From assembly GCA_014584575.1 (NCBI GenBank), contig JACTMP010000024.1, forward strand, positions 59,393-123,392: a stretch of DNA of 64,000 nucleotides. Reading direction: 5' to 3'. The stretch is from Chloroflexota bacterium. Lineage in GTDB: Bacteria; Chloroflexota; Anaerolineae; Promineifilales; Promineifilaceae. Of the stretch, positions 16,371 through 25,164 are shown one piece after another (positions within the stretch are counted from its first letter, which is position 1; each line of letters opens with the position of its first letter). Made by a program: the position numbers and the translations under genes. The notes beneath the pieces are model-generated. The model searched no databases, was not told the origin of the DNA, and saw only the letters and a program-made list of their open reading frames with translations.

Positions 16371-18164
16371 ATGAGAGATTACGCGCGAAGGGTATTGTTA
16401 TTACTCTCCCTTCTTCTTTTAAGTTTTATTGTTGCCTGTGCGTCGCCGACGCCGACGCCAACCAGCGAGCCGACACCACTGCCAACAGTTTCCCCTACGG
16501 CCGTGCCTACCAGCGCCCCAGAAACAACGAATCCCGCGGACGAGCCGCCCCCGGCCGTTGAATACAACCTGGGCGAGGCCATTATCGTGCAGGACAGGTT
16601 TCCCGAAGACAGCCGCTTCCGTAACATGCCGGTGCAGTTGAACGGGATCATTGCCGTGCCGCCTGGCGAAGGCGGGCCGTACCCGGTGGTGTTGATCATT
16701 CACGGTACGCACCCTGGCTGCCCGGTAAACGATATGGGCGTAGACGTCTGGCCGTGTGCGCCGGAGGATGAACAGCCCAATTACCGGGGCTTTGATTACC
16801 TGATCAGCCACCTGGCGGCGCAGGGCTATGTAGCCCTCTCCATCAACGCCAATGCGGAGAACACGTTTGGTTATGGCGAAGGCACACCCGGCGAACGGTT
16901 GAAGCAGATTTTTGAATTGCACATGAACGCGCTGGTAGAGGCAGCCAATGGGGGTGAAAATGGGTTTGGCGTGGAACTAGACGGCCGTGCTGACCTGAGT
17001 AATCTCGTCTTTTTCGGCCATTCCCGCGGCGGCGAGGCCATTGACTGGCTGGCGCACGAGGGGGGGCTGACCGCCCCCGATGCCGCCGAACGTCATGGCT
17101 ATGGCCCGGTGCGGGGGCTGCTCATGATCGCCCCTGCGCCTACCTTTACCTTCCCTGATGGTTCTGACGTGCCGCTGGCAATCATTTTGCCCGCCTGCGA
17201 CGGGGATGTGGTCGGCCAGGAGGGACAACATTTTTATGAAGGGGCGCGGCAAAACCCGGCACAGCAGGAATGGGTCACCTCCGTCTGGTTGGAGCAGGCC
17301 AACCATAACTATTTCAACTCGATCCTGGGCGCCGATATGATTGCGCCGCGCGGCCGTCCCGACTGCCAGGCGCCGTTAGGCCAGGCAGCCCAACGCGCGT
17401 TCCTGGCTGATTATGCCAGCAACTTCCTGACCCTCATTTTCAGTGACGATCCACAAACGGCGGCGACCACATGGGCGCGCCTGGGGCTGGATGCACAATC
17501 ACCTGCGCCCGATACCCTTCTTGGCCTGCCTGCGCGGGTGGCCGTCCTGGCCCCGGCAGCTGATCGGCAAACGCTGTTCATTCCGGCCAGCGCTGATGAA
17601 TTGACCACAAACCGGGTGGGTGGCGCGGTGATGGCCGATGGCGTCACCACCTTTTTCTGCGAAGCCGGCCATTACACGCCGACGTCGAAACCGGGCAGTG
17701 AACCATGCCGCCGGGTGAACGTGACCATACCGGGCCAACCGGCGCTGGTGGTGGTTTCCTGGGAGCAGCCGGGCGGGGCGCTGCGTTTTGCCCTACCGGA
17801 AGGGGCCGGGGATTTGCGCGATTACACCACCATCAGTCTGCGCACGGCCGTTGACCCGCTCTCTCCCTTAAATGAACCCGGACAACCGCAAGCGTTTAGT
17901 GTGCAATTGACGGACAGGGCGGGGGCGACGGCCGTTGTTTCCACCCGTCCCGATGAACCGGCGTTGGTCTTCCCCCCCGGGGAGGCGGAGGAAGATCCCA
18001 TCTTCGACGAACTGTTTACGGGCCGCGCCCCCCTGACCACCGTCCGCTGGCAGTTAAGCGACTTTGCCGGGATAGACCTGAGCCAGATCGCCGAAATTGC
18101 TTTGCTGTTTGACCAGACAGAGAGTGGCTCGTTATTCATGGGGGATGTGGAATGGGTGCGGTGA
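16371..18164 (+). CDS. Alpha/beta-hydrolase lipoprotein
   Basis: A 597-residue exported lipoprotein. The signal peptide ends in a lipobox at IVAC, followed by a Thr/Pro linker to residue ~60. An alpha/beta-hydrolase domain follows with 'VVLIIHGTHPGC' (oxyanion-hole region) and the nucleophile elbow GHSRGG with S218. The likely acid is in 'LPACDGDVVGQEG' and the histidine in 'QANHNYFNS'. The plan resembles polyester or acyl hydrolases of the cutinase-like group. The last ~180 residues look like a separate beta-sandwich, possibly carbohydrate binding. ATG 16371 was preferred to an upstream GTG because it puts the signal peptide at the N-terminus. Substrate unknown. Confidence 0.85.
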   Translation: MRDYARRVLLLLSLLLLSFIVACASPTPTPTSEPTPLPTVSPTAVPTSAPETTNPADEPPPAVEYNLGEAIIVQDRFPEDSRFRNMPVQLNGIIAVPPGEGGPYPVVLIIHGTHPGCPVNDMGVDVWPCAPEDEQPNYRGFDYLISHLAAQGYVALSINANAENTFGYGEGTPGERLKQIFELHMNALVEAANGGENGFGVELDGRADLSNLVFFGHSRGGEAIDWLAHEGGLTAPDAAERHGYGPVRGLLMIAPAPTFTFPDGSDVPLAIILPACDGDVVGQEGQHFYEGARQNPAQQEWVTSVWLEQANHNYFNSILGADMIAPRGRPDCQAPLGQAAQRAFLADYASNFLTLIFSDDPQTAATTWARLGLDAQSPAPDTLLGLPARVAVLAPAADRQTLFIPASADELTTNRVGGAVMADGVTTFFCEAGHYTPTSKPGSEPCRRVNVTIPGQPALVVVSWEQPGGALRFALPEGAGDLRDYTTISLRTAVDPLSPLNEPGQPQAFSVQLTDRAGATAVVSTRPDEPALVFPPGEAEEDPIFDELFTGRAPLTTVRWQLSDFAGIDLSQIAEIALLFDQTESGSLFMGDVEWVR

Positions 18165-18305
18165 ACGGTGAAAGGTAATCGGTGAGCCTTATAAAAAAAG
18201 CCCTCCGGGGCCAGAAGTTCAGCTTTTCTTCTCGACAGGAATTGCCGGTTGACGATAAAAAGTTGAACTTCTTTCAGTAGGCTCATTCATAGGCAACAAC
18301 TGGTT

Positions 18306-18971
18306 TCAACCATCTTTTTTAAGGCGGGCCAATTCTGCTTCTACGGCCGTCTCCAACCCCACATAATCGCCGGTGAGGGGCACGGCCGTGCCCGCCAGCA
18401 GTTCATCTCGTAACGTCGCATCCAGCCAGTCGGCGCGCGCTTCCAGGTGTTCGGCGTGGCTCTCGGCGGTGGCAATCGCTTCACCCAGGTCGGCCAGGTC
18501 ATGGAAAATATCCTGAATCGCCTTGTTCACCTGAATCTGGGAAGTGGCCGTCTGGTAACGGGCGGCCATCGCTTCTTGCCGGGCCACGAACGCCTGAATT
18601 TGGGCGATCAGATGCTGCTCTACGGCCAATAGCTGCTGCTCTTTTTGGGCAATAGCTTGGAGTTGCCCGGCTATCGTTTTCAGTTCAATAGCCGTAATCT
18701 GGCGCTGGCGCAGCGCCAGCCGCGCTTTGTCTTCCTGCCCGGCATCCAGCGCGGCCCGCGCCTGTTCTTCCAGCAGCGGCAGGCGGGTTTGCAGTACGGC
18801 CGTTTTGCCCACCAACCCGGCCCGCATCTGGCCAATATCCACCAGCGCCCCCTGCACATTGCGCAGGAGTTCTTGTTGGCGTTGTGGCAGGTACACGGCC
18901 GTTTGCCGGGGATCTTCCGCCGGTTGGAGCAAAGAGTTTAAGCCCTTTTTTAACCATGATGTGCGGGACAT
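18306..18971 (-). CDS. PspA/IM30-like coiled-coil protein
   Basis: A 221-residue, almost fully helical protein with the PspA/Vipp1 plan: a short N-terminal amphipathic part ('SWLKKGLNSLLQP') and a long coiled coil with Gln/Ala-rich heptads (residues ~30-175). Such proteins bind the inner face of the membrane during envelope stress. GGAG lies seven bases before the ATG. It is next to two small membrane proteins on the same strand and may serve with them. It diverges from strict PspA in its C-terminus, so the assignment is to the family only. Confidence 0.75.
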   Translation of the reverse strand: MSRTSWLKKGLNSLLQPAEDPRQTAVYLPQRQQELLRNVQGALVDIGQMRAGLVGKTAVLQTRLPLLEEQARAALDAGQEDKARLALRQRQITAIELKTIAGQLQAIAQKEQQLLAVEQHLIAQIQAFVARQEAMAARYQTATSQIQVNKAIQDIFHDLADLGEAIATAESHAEHLEARADWLDATLRDELLAGTAVPLTGDYVGLETAVEAELARLKKDG

Positions 18972-19033
18972 GGCATTCTCCGGGGAGCGGGTAATCGGCG
19001 CCGGCCGATTACCCGCTCACAGCGATCTCCCAC

Positions 19034-19606
19034 TCACTGGCTGAGCAGCCGCCGCCGTTGGGCGCGCTGGATGCGCCAGTAATAGGCGCCTAACCCACCC
19101 ATGGCCGCCAGAGTAATGCCCCGCATTACCAGCAGTTCCATGCTGGCAGAACTGGTGAGGATGGCGAGGTCGGCTGCCAGACAGACGAAGGCATAAGCGC
19201 CGAGCGCAACCAGGGCATACAGAGCCGTCAGACGAGGCTGAAAGACAAAAGCAAATGCCGTCAGGATGGGGTAGTAGAGGACAAAGAGGAAGCTATCCAG
19301 CCCTCTTTCTCCCGGCCACACTACCATGATCAGGGTGATGATGAACAGGTCTACAAAGCTCAATATGACGAGCAATGTTTGGTTGACCGGTTGTTCCATC
19401 AGGTAACGGCCGTGTATAAAAAAGTTAATGCCCATCATCATCACAATCAGCAAGATGGCGGCGCTAAGCTGCCCAATATCATCAGCAGACCAGAGGGCGA
19501 AAAGGCCGCCCGCCAAAATCACAAACCAACGCGCCCAGATGAGGACGATTTGACCAAAGAAAATATCTTCGGCCGCTTCTTGTTTGGGGGTAAACACTGT
19601 TTGCAT
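19034..19606 (-). CDS. Six-helix membrane protein, paralogue 1
   Basis: A 190-residue membrane protein with about six hydrophobic segments. The second helix region reads 'WARWFVILAGGLFALW' and the fourth 'FVDLFIITLIMVVWPG', followed by 'LFVLYYPILTAFAFVFQPRLTALYALVALGAYAFV'. This plan is the membrane sensor half found at the N-terminus of many Chloroflexota histidine kinases, but no kinase follows. GAGGAG precedes the start. It is the downstream neighbour of a clear paralogue (19656-20333) and upstream of the PspA-like gene on the same strand. Function unknown. Confidence 0.7.
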   Translation of the reverse strand: MQTVFTPKQEAAEDIFFGQIVLIWARWFVILAGGLFALWSADDIGQLSAAILLIVMMMGINFFIHGRYLMEQPVNQTLLVILSFVDLFIITLIMVVWPGERGLDSFLFVLYYPILTAFAFVFQPRLTALYALVALGAYAFVCLAADLAILTSSASMELLVMRGITLAAMGGLGAYYWRIQRAQRRRLLSQ

Positions 19607-19634
19607 CTGAAATCTCCTCGTATCACTTTAGTAG

Positions 19635-19653
19635 GGCGATTTTCCAAATCGCC
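19635..19653 (+). repeat. GGCGATTT/AAATCGCC hairpin
   Basis: Eight-base arms and a three-base loop, lying in the short spacer between the two paralogous membrane-protein genes and upstream of the second one's start. Confidence 0.6.
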
Positions 19654-19655
19654 TG

Positions 19656-20333
19656 TTAGCTGCCAGCTACCTCTGGCATCTCCTGCCGCTGTTGCAATTC
19701 TTCCAATAAATCCTGCCGCGCCCAAATGGCTGCCTGCCGCCGCTGCGCCTCCACACGCTGGTAAAGTGCGCCACAGGCCACCACCGCCGCGAACATGAGC
19801 AGACGCACCACCAGAATTTGCGGAGCATCAGCCCCCATTGTCGAGTCGTACAGCGCGGTAAAAAGCGAGATCATGGCATAGAGCGTGATGACGCCGCTGC
19901 CAAAGATCAAGGTAGTTGCCAGGGGGAAGGCTACCGAAATGGCCAGCAAAGCGGGAAAGTAAAAAATATAGACGTTTGAGGCGAAACCACCCTGGGTCAT
20001 GACCAGCAAGGTGATGGCGGCAATGTCAAAGGCGCTGGCGGCCAGCACCACCTGTTGCAGCGTGGGCCGCCGCATCAACAACTGCGCGTGCAGGTAAAAG
20101 TTGGCCACAGCCAACAGCAGCAAAACGGCTACCTGAAAGCGCAAATCGTTTAAGGGATCCGGATTCCATAGAGTCAGAAATAAGCCGGCTATTACCAAAA
20201 TCCAGCGCGCCGCCACCACCACCAGTTGGCCGCTGGCCTCATCGGACAGCGGTTCTTTGGAACGGAGCGGTTGGGCGCGGCGGGGGACCGGCCGGGGCCG
20301 CAAGGTGGAAACATTATTATTGGATGTCATCAT
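19656..20333 (-). CDS. Six-helix membrane protein, paralogue 2
   Basis: A 225-residue paralogue of the 19034-19606 product. It shares the 'ARWILVIAGLFLTLW' helix, the 'FYLHAQLLMRRPTLQQVVLAASAFDIAAITLLVM' block, 'VYIFYFPALLAISVAFPLATTLIF' and a C-terminal charged helix. A polar, Arg/Pro-rich tail of about 35 residues precedes the first membrane segment. After the last helix comes a coiled segment (residues ~195-225), which in related histidine kinases would connect to the signalling domain. Here the protein simply ends. AAGGAG lies upstream of two adjacent ATG codons. Confidence 0.7.
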   Translation of the reverse strand: MMTSNNNVSTLRPRPVPRRAQPLRSKEPLSDEASGQLVVVAARWILVIAGLFLTLWNPDPLNDLRFQVAVLLLLAVANFYLHAQLLMRRPTLQQVVLAASAFDIAAITLLVMTQGGFASNVYIFYFPALLAISVAFPLATTLIFGSGVITLYAMISLFTALYDSTMGADAPQILVVRLLMFAAVVACGALYQRVEAQRRQAAIWARQDLLEELQQRQEMPEVAGS

Positions 20334-20476
20334 TTAATCTCCTTTTTTGAACCATAAGTTGATAAGATGTTGTTGGTAAGAACGGCCGTTGTTGCGTTAT
20401 CATTGCCCCACCATAGCGCATCCGGCGTTTTAGCTAAACCGGGCGATGCTTAAATTCACTCAAGCAGCACTTAAAT

Positions 20477-20540
20477 GTCATTTGTCATTTGTATCCCACA
20501 GTAATCAACGACCAATGACCAATGACCAGTAACCCATGAC
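20477..20540 (+). repeat. 7-bp arrays (TCATTTG; GACCAAT)
   Basis: TCATTTG twice, then after a short gap GACCAAT, GACCAAT, GACCAGT, AACCCAT and GACC. The NACHT gene's ATG lies inside the last units, so the array forms its 5' region. Confidence 0.7.
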
Positions 20541-22974
20541 CACCTTCGGACACCTTCTCCGTCTTTACCGCCGCCAATGCAGCGACCCGCTGCGCGGCGG
20601 TGTCTTGACCCAATCCCGATTGGGTGAGCTGATCGGGCAAGAAATGGGAGACGCCGGTTACTCTGGCGCGGCCGTTTCCGACTGGGAACGGAACAAAAGC
20701 AAAATTCACGCCGATGACCGGCTGGTGCTGGTGGCGCTGCTGGCCGTGCTGCACCAACGTGGTGGCCTGCCCTCCCCATCTGAAGCCAACACCTTCCTTG
20801 CCGCCGGCAACTACCGTGCCCTGGATGAAGCCGAACTGGCCCAAATCTTCCCCGACGCGACACCTGCCCCGCCACACTCCGCGATGTCTCCATTGCCCGC
20901 CCCATCACCTGCTCCCCTGCTCACCCCTTCACCCCGCGATGTCCTCATCGCTCACCTCCTCACCGACAGGCGACGCAAAGAATTGATCCTCCTGGACAAG
21001 GTGGAGAATTTTTGGGTCAATGGTGTATTGGAGAAGGCGGTAAGTGAAACGGCGCTGCTGGATGTGGCCTGGGAGCGATGGGACACGGCCGTGTCCCACC
21101 CCTGGCAAGATATACTGGATACAGCGCAGCCAACCGCCAGCGATGTTCCCGGCATCTTCTTTGCCACCGACCGCGCCCTGCTTATTTTGGGTGCGCCCGG
21201 CAGTGGTAAAACCATCACCCTGATCACCCTGGCCCGCCACCTGATTGCCCGCGCCCGCGCCGATGCGTCGCAGCCCATCCCTGTCATCCTCAACCTGGCC
21301 TCCTGGGCCGAAAATCGGCCGCCGCTGGCGAATTGGATTGTGGGCGAGTTAACGGCCAAGTATCAGGTACCGCGCAACCTGGGGCGTGATTGGTTGGCGG
21401 ATGATGACCTGATCTTGCTGCTGGATGGGTTGGATGAAGTAACCCCCCATTACCAGGCGGCCTGCATCCAGGCGATCAACCAGTTTCGCCAGACAAACGG
21501 GCTGGCGGGCATTGTGGTATGCAGCCGCCAGAATGATTACCAGGCCGCCCAGACGCCCATTAAACTGAGCGGCGCCATCCGGCTGCAACCGCTGACATCG
21601 GGGCAAATTGAAGAATACCTGACGGCCGTCAACATCCCCCTGGAACGCGCCCGCCGCGCCATCACCCGTGACCCCGTCCTGGGCGAAATGGTGCAATCCC
21701 CCCTCATGCTGCGGGTGCTGAGCGATTCTTACCGACCGGAGACGCCTGTCAACACCGCCCCCTCTACCGACAGTGAAACTCGCCGCCGTCAGGTATTCAC
21801 TACTTATGTCAACCAGGCATTGGCCCGGCGCGGTACCCTCTCCCACACGCCCGAACAGACCGGCCATTGGCTGGCCTGGCTGGCGCGTAAGATGGAGCAG
21901 CACAACCAGACCGTCTTTTTGCTGGAACAGCTACAACCCAGCTGGCTGCCCACACCAGGGCAGCAGCGTGCCTTTATCCTCACCTCACGGCTGCTGGATG
22001 GCTTCTCATTGGGCGTCGTGCTCTCCATGTTCTGGCTGTTGGTGCGCCTGTCACTGCCCCAGTTTGATACGGTCTGGTCAACGGCCGTGACCGATGCCTG
22101 GCGCATTCCCCTGCTGCCACTCAGCCTGACGTTGTTCCTGGTCATTTCCCTGCTGCTGGGACTGCTGGTGGGTCTGACGGACATTGCCTTTTACGAACGG
22201 CGCGCCCGGTTGGGCGAGGCCTTTGTGCCCCGGCGGCGCGATGAATGGGGGCAAACGGCCGTCGTCGTCCTGGTGGTGTCACTGGCTTCGCTGGTCTTTG
22301 CCGGTTTATACCGTTCACCCCTGCTCGGTCTGGCTTCCGCTCTCTTTACCGGCATCACCTTTGCCATCATTTCCTTTTTCATTCATGGCGCCAGCTACCG
22401 CAGCGACATCCGGTCCATTGAAGTATTAAGCTGGTCATGGTCGGGCGCACTGGTTGGTTTGGGGTTTGGGCTGGTAGCCGGGGCCATTTTTGAACTGGTG
22501 GAGTATCAGGTGGTAGGATCAAATCCCATCTTCCGCACCGTTTTCAGCATCACCCTGCTGGCGACGCTGTTGGGTGGCTTGCGTGGCAACCGCCTGCCCA
22601 CCACCAGCGCCCCCAACCAGGGACTCTGGCTCTCCGCCAGCAGCGGCCTGGCCGCCGCCGGCCTGTTTGCCATTGTCATGAGCCTGACCACCGCCTTCTT
22701 TTGGAGCGGCCCATTTGGGGCATTGGTCGGTGTGTTGGTGGCCTGGATTGCCGCGGCGTTATACGGCATGGGCAGCGTACTCAACCATCTGTGGCTGCGT
22801 TTCTGGCTGGTGCAGTTGGGGCACATGCCCTGGGCATACAGTGACTTTTTAGACGAAGCCGCGAACCGTGCCATTCTGCACAAAGTCGGTGGTGGCTACA
22901 TCTTCATCCACCGCCTGCTGCAAGAGCATTTCGCCAACCTTGATTCCAAAACAAAAATCTCAAATCGTTTATAA
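20536..22974 (+). CDS. HTH-NACHT NTPase with C-terminal membrane region
   Basis: An 812-residue STAND-type protein. Residues 1-75 look like a Xre/Cro-type HTH region ('TFGHLLRLYRRQ', 'TQSRLGELIGQ', 'VSDWERNKSKI'). A Pro-rich linker (~105-132) is followed by a NACHT NTPase with Walker A GAPGSGKT at 219-226, Walker B LLLDGLDE at 294-301 and a 'CSRQNDY' sensor segment. Instead of leucine-rich or WD40 repeats, residues ~490-770 hold about eight hydrophobic segments, so the C-terminus is probably membrane-embedded. NACHT proteins with HTH or membrane parts include both regulators and antiphage sensors. Neighbours include TumE-like and Schlafen-like genes, which fits an accessory or defence role. 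Confidence 0.85.
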   Translation: MTTFGHLLRLYRRQCSDPLRGGVLTQSRLGELIGQEMGDAGYSGAAVSDWERNKSKIHADDRLVLVALLAVLHQRGGLPSPSEANTFLAAGNYRALDEAELAQIFPDATPAPPHSAMSPLPAPSPAPLLTPSPRDVLIAHLLTDRRRKELILLDKVENFWVNGVLEKAVSETALLDVAWERWDTAVSHPWQDILDTAQPTASDVPGIFFATDRALLILGAPGSGKTITLITLARHLIARARADASQPIPVILNLASWAENRPPLANWIVGELTAKYQVPRNLGRDWLADDDLILLLDGLDEVTPHYQAACIQAINQFRQTNGLAGIVVCSRQNDYQAAQTPIKLSGAIRLQPLTSGQIEEYLTAVNIPLERARRAITRDPVLGEMVQSPLMLRVLSDSYRPETPVNTAPSTDSETRRRQVFTTYVNQALARRGTLSHTPEQTGHWLAWLARKMEQHNQTVFLLEQLQPSWLPTPGQQRAFILTSRLLDGFSLGVVLSMFWLLVRLSLPQFDTVWSTAVTDAWRIPLLPLSLTLFLVISLLLGLLVGLTDIAFYERRARLGEAFVPRRRDEWGQTAVVVLVVSLASLVFAGLYRSPLLGLASALFTGITFAIISFFIHGASYRSDIRSIEVLSWSWSGALVGLGFGLVAGAIFELVEYQVVGSNPIFRTVFSITLLATLLGGLRGNRLPTTSAPNQGLWLSASSGLAAAGLFAIVMSLTTAFFWSGPFGALVGVLVAWIAAALYGMGSVLNHLWLRFWLVQLGHMPWAYSDFLDEAANRAILHKVGGGYIFIHRLLQEHFANLDSKTKISNRL

Positions 22975-22975
22975 T
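22970..22975 (+). promoter_or_regulatory. -10 element for the TumA/TumE-like pair
   Basis: TATAAT overlaps the NACHT stop codon, 32 bases before the next ATG. No good -35 at 17 bases was found. Confidence 0.4.
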
Positions 22976-23007
22976 GCAGGGTATCTTAGATTGAGGAGGC
23001 ATGGAAA

Positions 23008-23310
23008 ATGACTCTTGGTGATGTATTGCAAAGCATTCACGCTTTACGGGAAGACCTGTTGGTATTTGAACGGAAATATGGTGTGCCCACCGAGGTTTTT
23101 TATAAGGCATACCAACAAGGCGAGGAGCCGGCCGATTCAGCCTGGGTATTGGACTGGAGCCAATGGGCTGGTACCTACGAATCGCTGGAAGAACTGCTAA
23201 CAATTTATAACAACACGGTAAACCGATTGCTGGCCCAAAAGCAGGTTGCCGATTTATCACAATTGATTGAACGCACTGCCCGCCATGAACCCGTTGCGCT
23301 CGCTGCCTGA
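23008..23310 (+). CDS. Antitoxin-like partner of TumE-type gene
   Basis: A 100-residue mostly helical protein beginning 'MTLGDVLQSIHALREDLLVFERKYGVPTEVFYKAYQQGEEP'. Its size, helical character and 26-base overlap with a TumE-family gene fit the antitoxin position of a two-gene module. In this group the first gene often has the phrase 'FE-KYG--S--FY--Y--GE', which is seen here. GAGG lies upstream of the ATG. No DNA-binding motif is obvious. Confidence 0.65.
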   Translation: MTLGDVLQSIHALREDLLVFERKYGVPTEVFYKAYQQGEEPADSAWVLDWSQWAGTYESLEELLTIYNNTVNRLLAQKQVADLSQLIERTARHEPVALAA

Positions 23311-23666
23311 GTACGAAACCTTTATCTATACATTGCAACAAAGACTCCCTGGCATTAACCGCTCCACTCTGGTCGTAATTCGCCGTGGCCCGCTAAGTGC
23401 TATTGTGCAAGGCGACATTGAACTTCCAAACGGCTATCGTCTTCATGTACGGGAGAACCTCATTTTCATACAATCTCCGGGCACAATCAGAAGCTATGGC
23501 TATGAGGTCTGGCAAGGTGAACACCTGCTTTACTGGTATGATTCGCAGCCACATCCAAATGAGCCTTCTTTGGCAAGCACACATCCGCACCACAAACGCT
23601 CCAGGTTTGAGCTTCGAGCAGCCAAACATTCCTTTCCTAATTGGTGAAATAGAACAACGCACCTAA
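23285..23666 (+). pseudogene. TumE-family toxin, frame-disrupted
   Basis: The first frame from ATG 23285 encodes 'NPLRSLPEYETFIYTLQQRL', a beta-rich core and the family's 'YWYDSQPHPNEPSLASTHPHHK' histidine-rich motif, ending at 23596. It then goes out of register and stops at 23647. The +1 frame resumes the expected family ending: 'NAPGLSFEQPNIPFLIGEIE' from 23595 to the stop at 23666. From memory of the family, about a dozen residues normally lie between the histidine motif and 'APGLSF', so a small out-of-frame deletion is the simplest reading. The encoded product would lack its C-terminus. An alternative TTG start at 23267 gives a poorer N-terminus. An assembly error remains possible. Confidence 0.65.
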
Positions 23667-23693
23667 GCGGCCCTTCCCATCATGCCAATCCCC

Positions 23694-23725
23694 CCACCTG
23701 CCACTTGCGACCTGCCACTTGCCCC
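23694..23725 (+). repeat. 7-bp array (CACCTGC/CACTTGC)
   Basis: Units CACCTGC, CACTTGC, GACCTGC and CACTTGC in a row in the spacer before the Schlafen-like gene. Confidence 0.65.
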
Positions 23726-23761
23726 CTTATCCCTGTGACGATAGCCGTCACATAATTGTGT

Positions 23762-23767
23762 TATAAT
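23762..23767 (+). promoter_or_regulatory. -10 element, apparently leaderless transcript
   Basis: TATAAT lies only 10 bases before the ATG at 23778, and no ribosome-binding site is present. Transcription would begin within about four bases of the start codon. Confidence 0.5.
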
Positions 23768-23777
23768 CAATCACGTT

Positions 23778-25127
23778 ATGTTAAAAGAAAAACCGGGTTC
23801 ACGCCTTGCATTTTTACCGGCAGCGGACATTGAGCCGCTGGCGGAGTGTCTGGTGGCGCTGGCTAATGGCGATGGCGGGGTGATAGTGTTGGGGCTGGAC
23901 GACAACGGCCGTCCCACCACCCCCATCTGGGAAGAAGAAGCGGAAGGCGCGCTGCGCAAAGCCGCCGGCTTATGCCGCCCCCCTGTGCCCACCACCTGGC
24001 AGCCGGTGGAGACCCGCAGCGGCGTCCTCATTGGCCTGCACATACCGCGCAGCACGGAACTTCATGCGTTGGACGACGGCCGTGTCCTCATCCGCAGCGG
24101 CGCCCAAAACCGTCCCCTCAGCGGCGACGAAGTGCGCGACCTGGCAGCCAGCAAAAATACCGCCGAGTACGAAACGGAAATTGTGCCCGGCGCTCGCCCT
24201 GATGATCTGGATACCGACATTGTTCGTGACTATCTGTCCCGGCGGGAAGAACGCGGCGCACCGCGCACACTGGATGTGGCCGAACTGCTGTATGAGATTG
24301 GCGCCACCAACCGGGAAGGGGAACCCACCACCATTGGCGTGTTACTTTTTGGCAAAAAGCCACAGCTCTTTTTCCCGCAAAGTGGCATCACCTTTGTGCG
24401 CTTTCCGGGCACAGAGCCGCGGGGGGAAGATGGGGGGATTGGTTACGGCCGTCGGGATGAGATCACCGGCAACCTGGCCCGCGTCATAGAACGCGCCTGG
24501 AACATCATCTTTGAAGAAATGCGTGTGGGCGCTACCGTCAACGGCCTGGAGCGAGCCGAACTGCTGGAATACCCCCGCTACGCCGTGCGTGAAGCGTTGG
24601 TCAACGCCGTCGCCCACCGCGACTACCGCATTCGCGGTCGGCGCATTGAAGTGCGCATGTACGCCGACCGATTAGAAATCATCAGCCCCGGCGGCCTGCC
24701 CGGCTATATGACGCTGGACAACCTGGTGGAGGAGCATTTTTCACGCAACCCGCGCCTGGTCAGCGGCCTGTTCCAATGGGGTTACATTGAGGAGTTGGGT
24801 CTGGGCATTGACCAGATGATTGAGGAGATGACGCAGGCCGGGCACGAGCCGCCCGAATTCAAGGCCACCCCGCACCTTTTTACCGTTATTTTGTACAACA
24901 AACGAGAACGCGCCCCTGTGCCCAAGTGGACAAAGAGCATGAACGAACGGCAGGCGCGCGCCCTCACCTTTGTGCGCGAGAACGGCAGCATCACCAGCCG
25001 CGACTATCAGCAGCTATGCCCGGACGTGACGGCCGAAACGCTGCGCCTGGACCTGAAAGATTTAGTGGATCGGGGTATCCTGCTTAAAATTGGCTCCAAA
25101 AAGGGGACCCACTACATTTTGAAATAG
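23778..25127 (+). CDS. Schlafen/AlbA_2-type ATP-binding regulator
   Basis: A 449-residue protein in three parts. Residues ~1-120 are an AlbA_2 (Schlafen-type) domain with 'CLVALANGDGGVIVLGLDDNG' and 'VLIRSGAQNRPLSGDEVRDL'. Residues ~230-380 are the HATPase_c_4-like domain with 'YPRYAVREALVNAVAHRDYRI', 'DRLEIISPGGLP' and 'GYIEELGLGIDQMIEEM'. The last 70 residues look like a winged helix ('ITSRDYQQLCPDVTAETLRLDLKDLVDRGIL'). Such proteins are usually annotated as transcriptional regulators or helicase-related, and some sit in defence regions. It appears to be expressed from a leaderless promoter and ends at a perfect hairpin. Confidence 0.9.
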   Translation: MLKEKPGSRLAFLPAADIEPLAECLVALANGDGGVIVLGLDDNGRPTTPIWEEEAEGALRKAAGLCRPPVPTTWQPVETRSGVLIGLHIPRSTELHALDDGRVLIRSGAQNRPLSGDEVRDLAASKNTAEYETEIVPGARPDDLDTDIVRDYLSRREERGAPRTLDVAELLYEIGATNREGEPTTIGVLLFGKKPQLFFPQSGITFVRFPGTEPRGEDGGIGYGRRDEITGNLARVIERAWNIIFEEMRVGATVNGLERAELLEYPRYAVREALVNAVAHRDYRIRGRRIEVRMYADRLEIISPGGLPGYMTLDNLVEEHFSRNPRLVSGLFQWGYIEELGLGIDQMIEEMTQAGHEPPEFKATPHLFTVILYNKRERAPVPKWTKSMNERQARALTFVRENGSITSRDYQQLCPDVTAETLRLDLKDLVDRGILLKIGSKKGTHYILK

Positions 25128-25159
25128 ACATCCGATTTTTTTCAAAAAATCGGATGTCT
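25126..25159 (+). terminator. Perfect 16-bp hairpin AGACATCCGATTTTTT, bidirectional
   Basis: The arms 25126-25141 and 25144-25159 pair completely and end in T-runs on both strands. It lies between two convergent genes, so it can terminate both. The same palindrome recurs at 61625-61657. Confidence 0.75.
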
Positions 25160-25164
25160 GGGGG

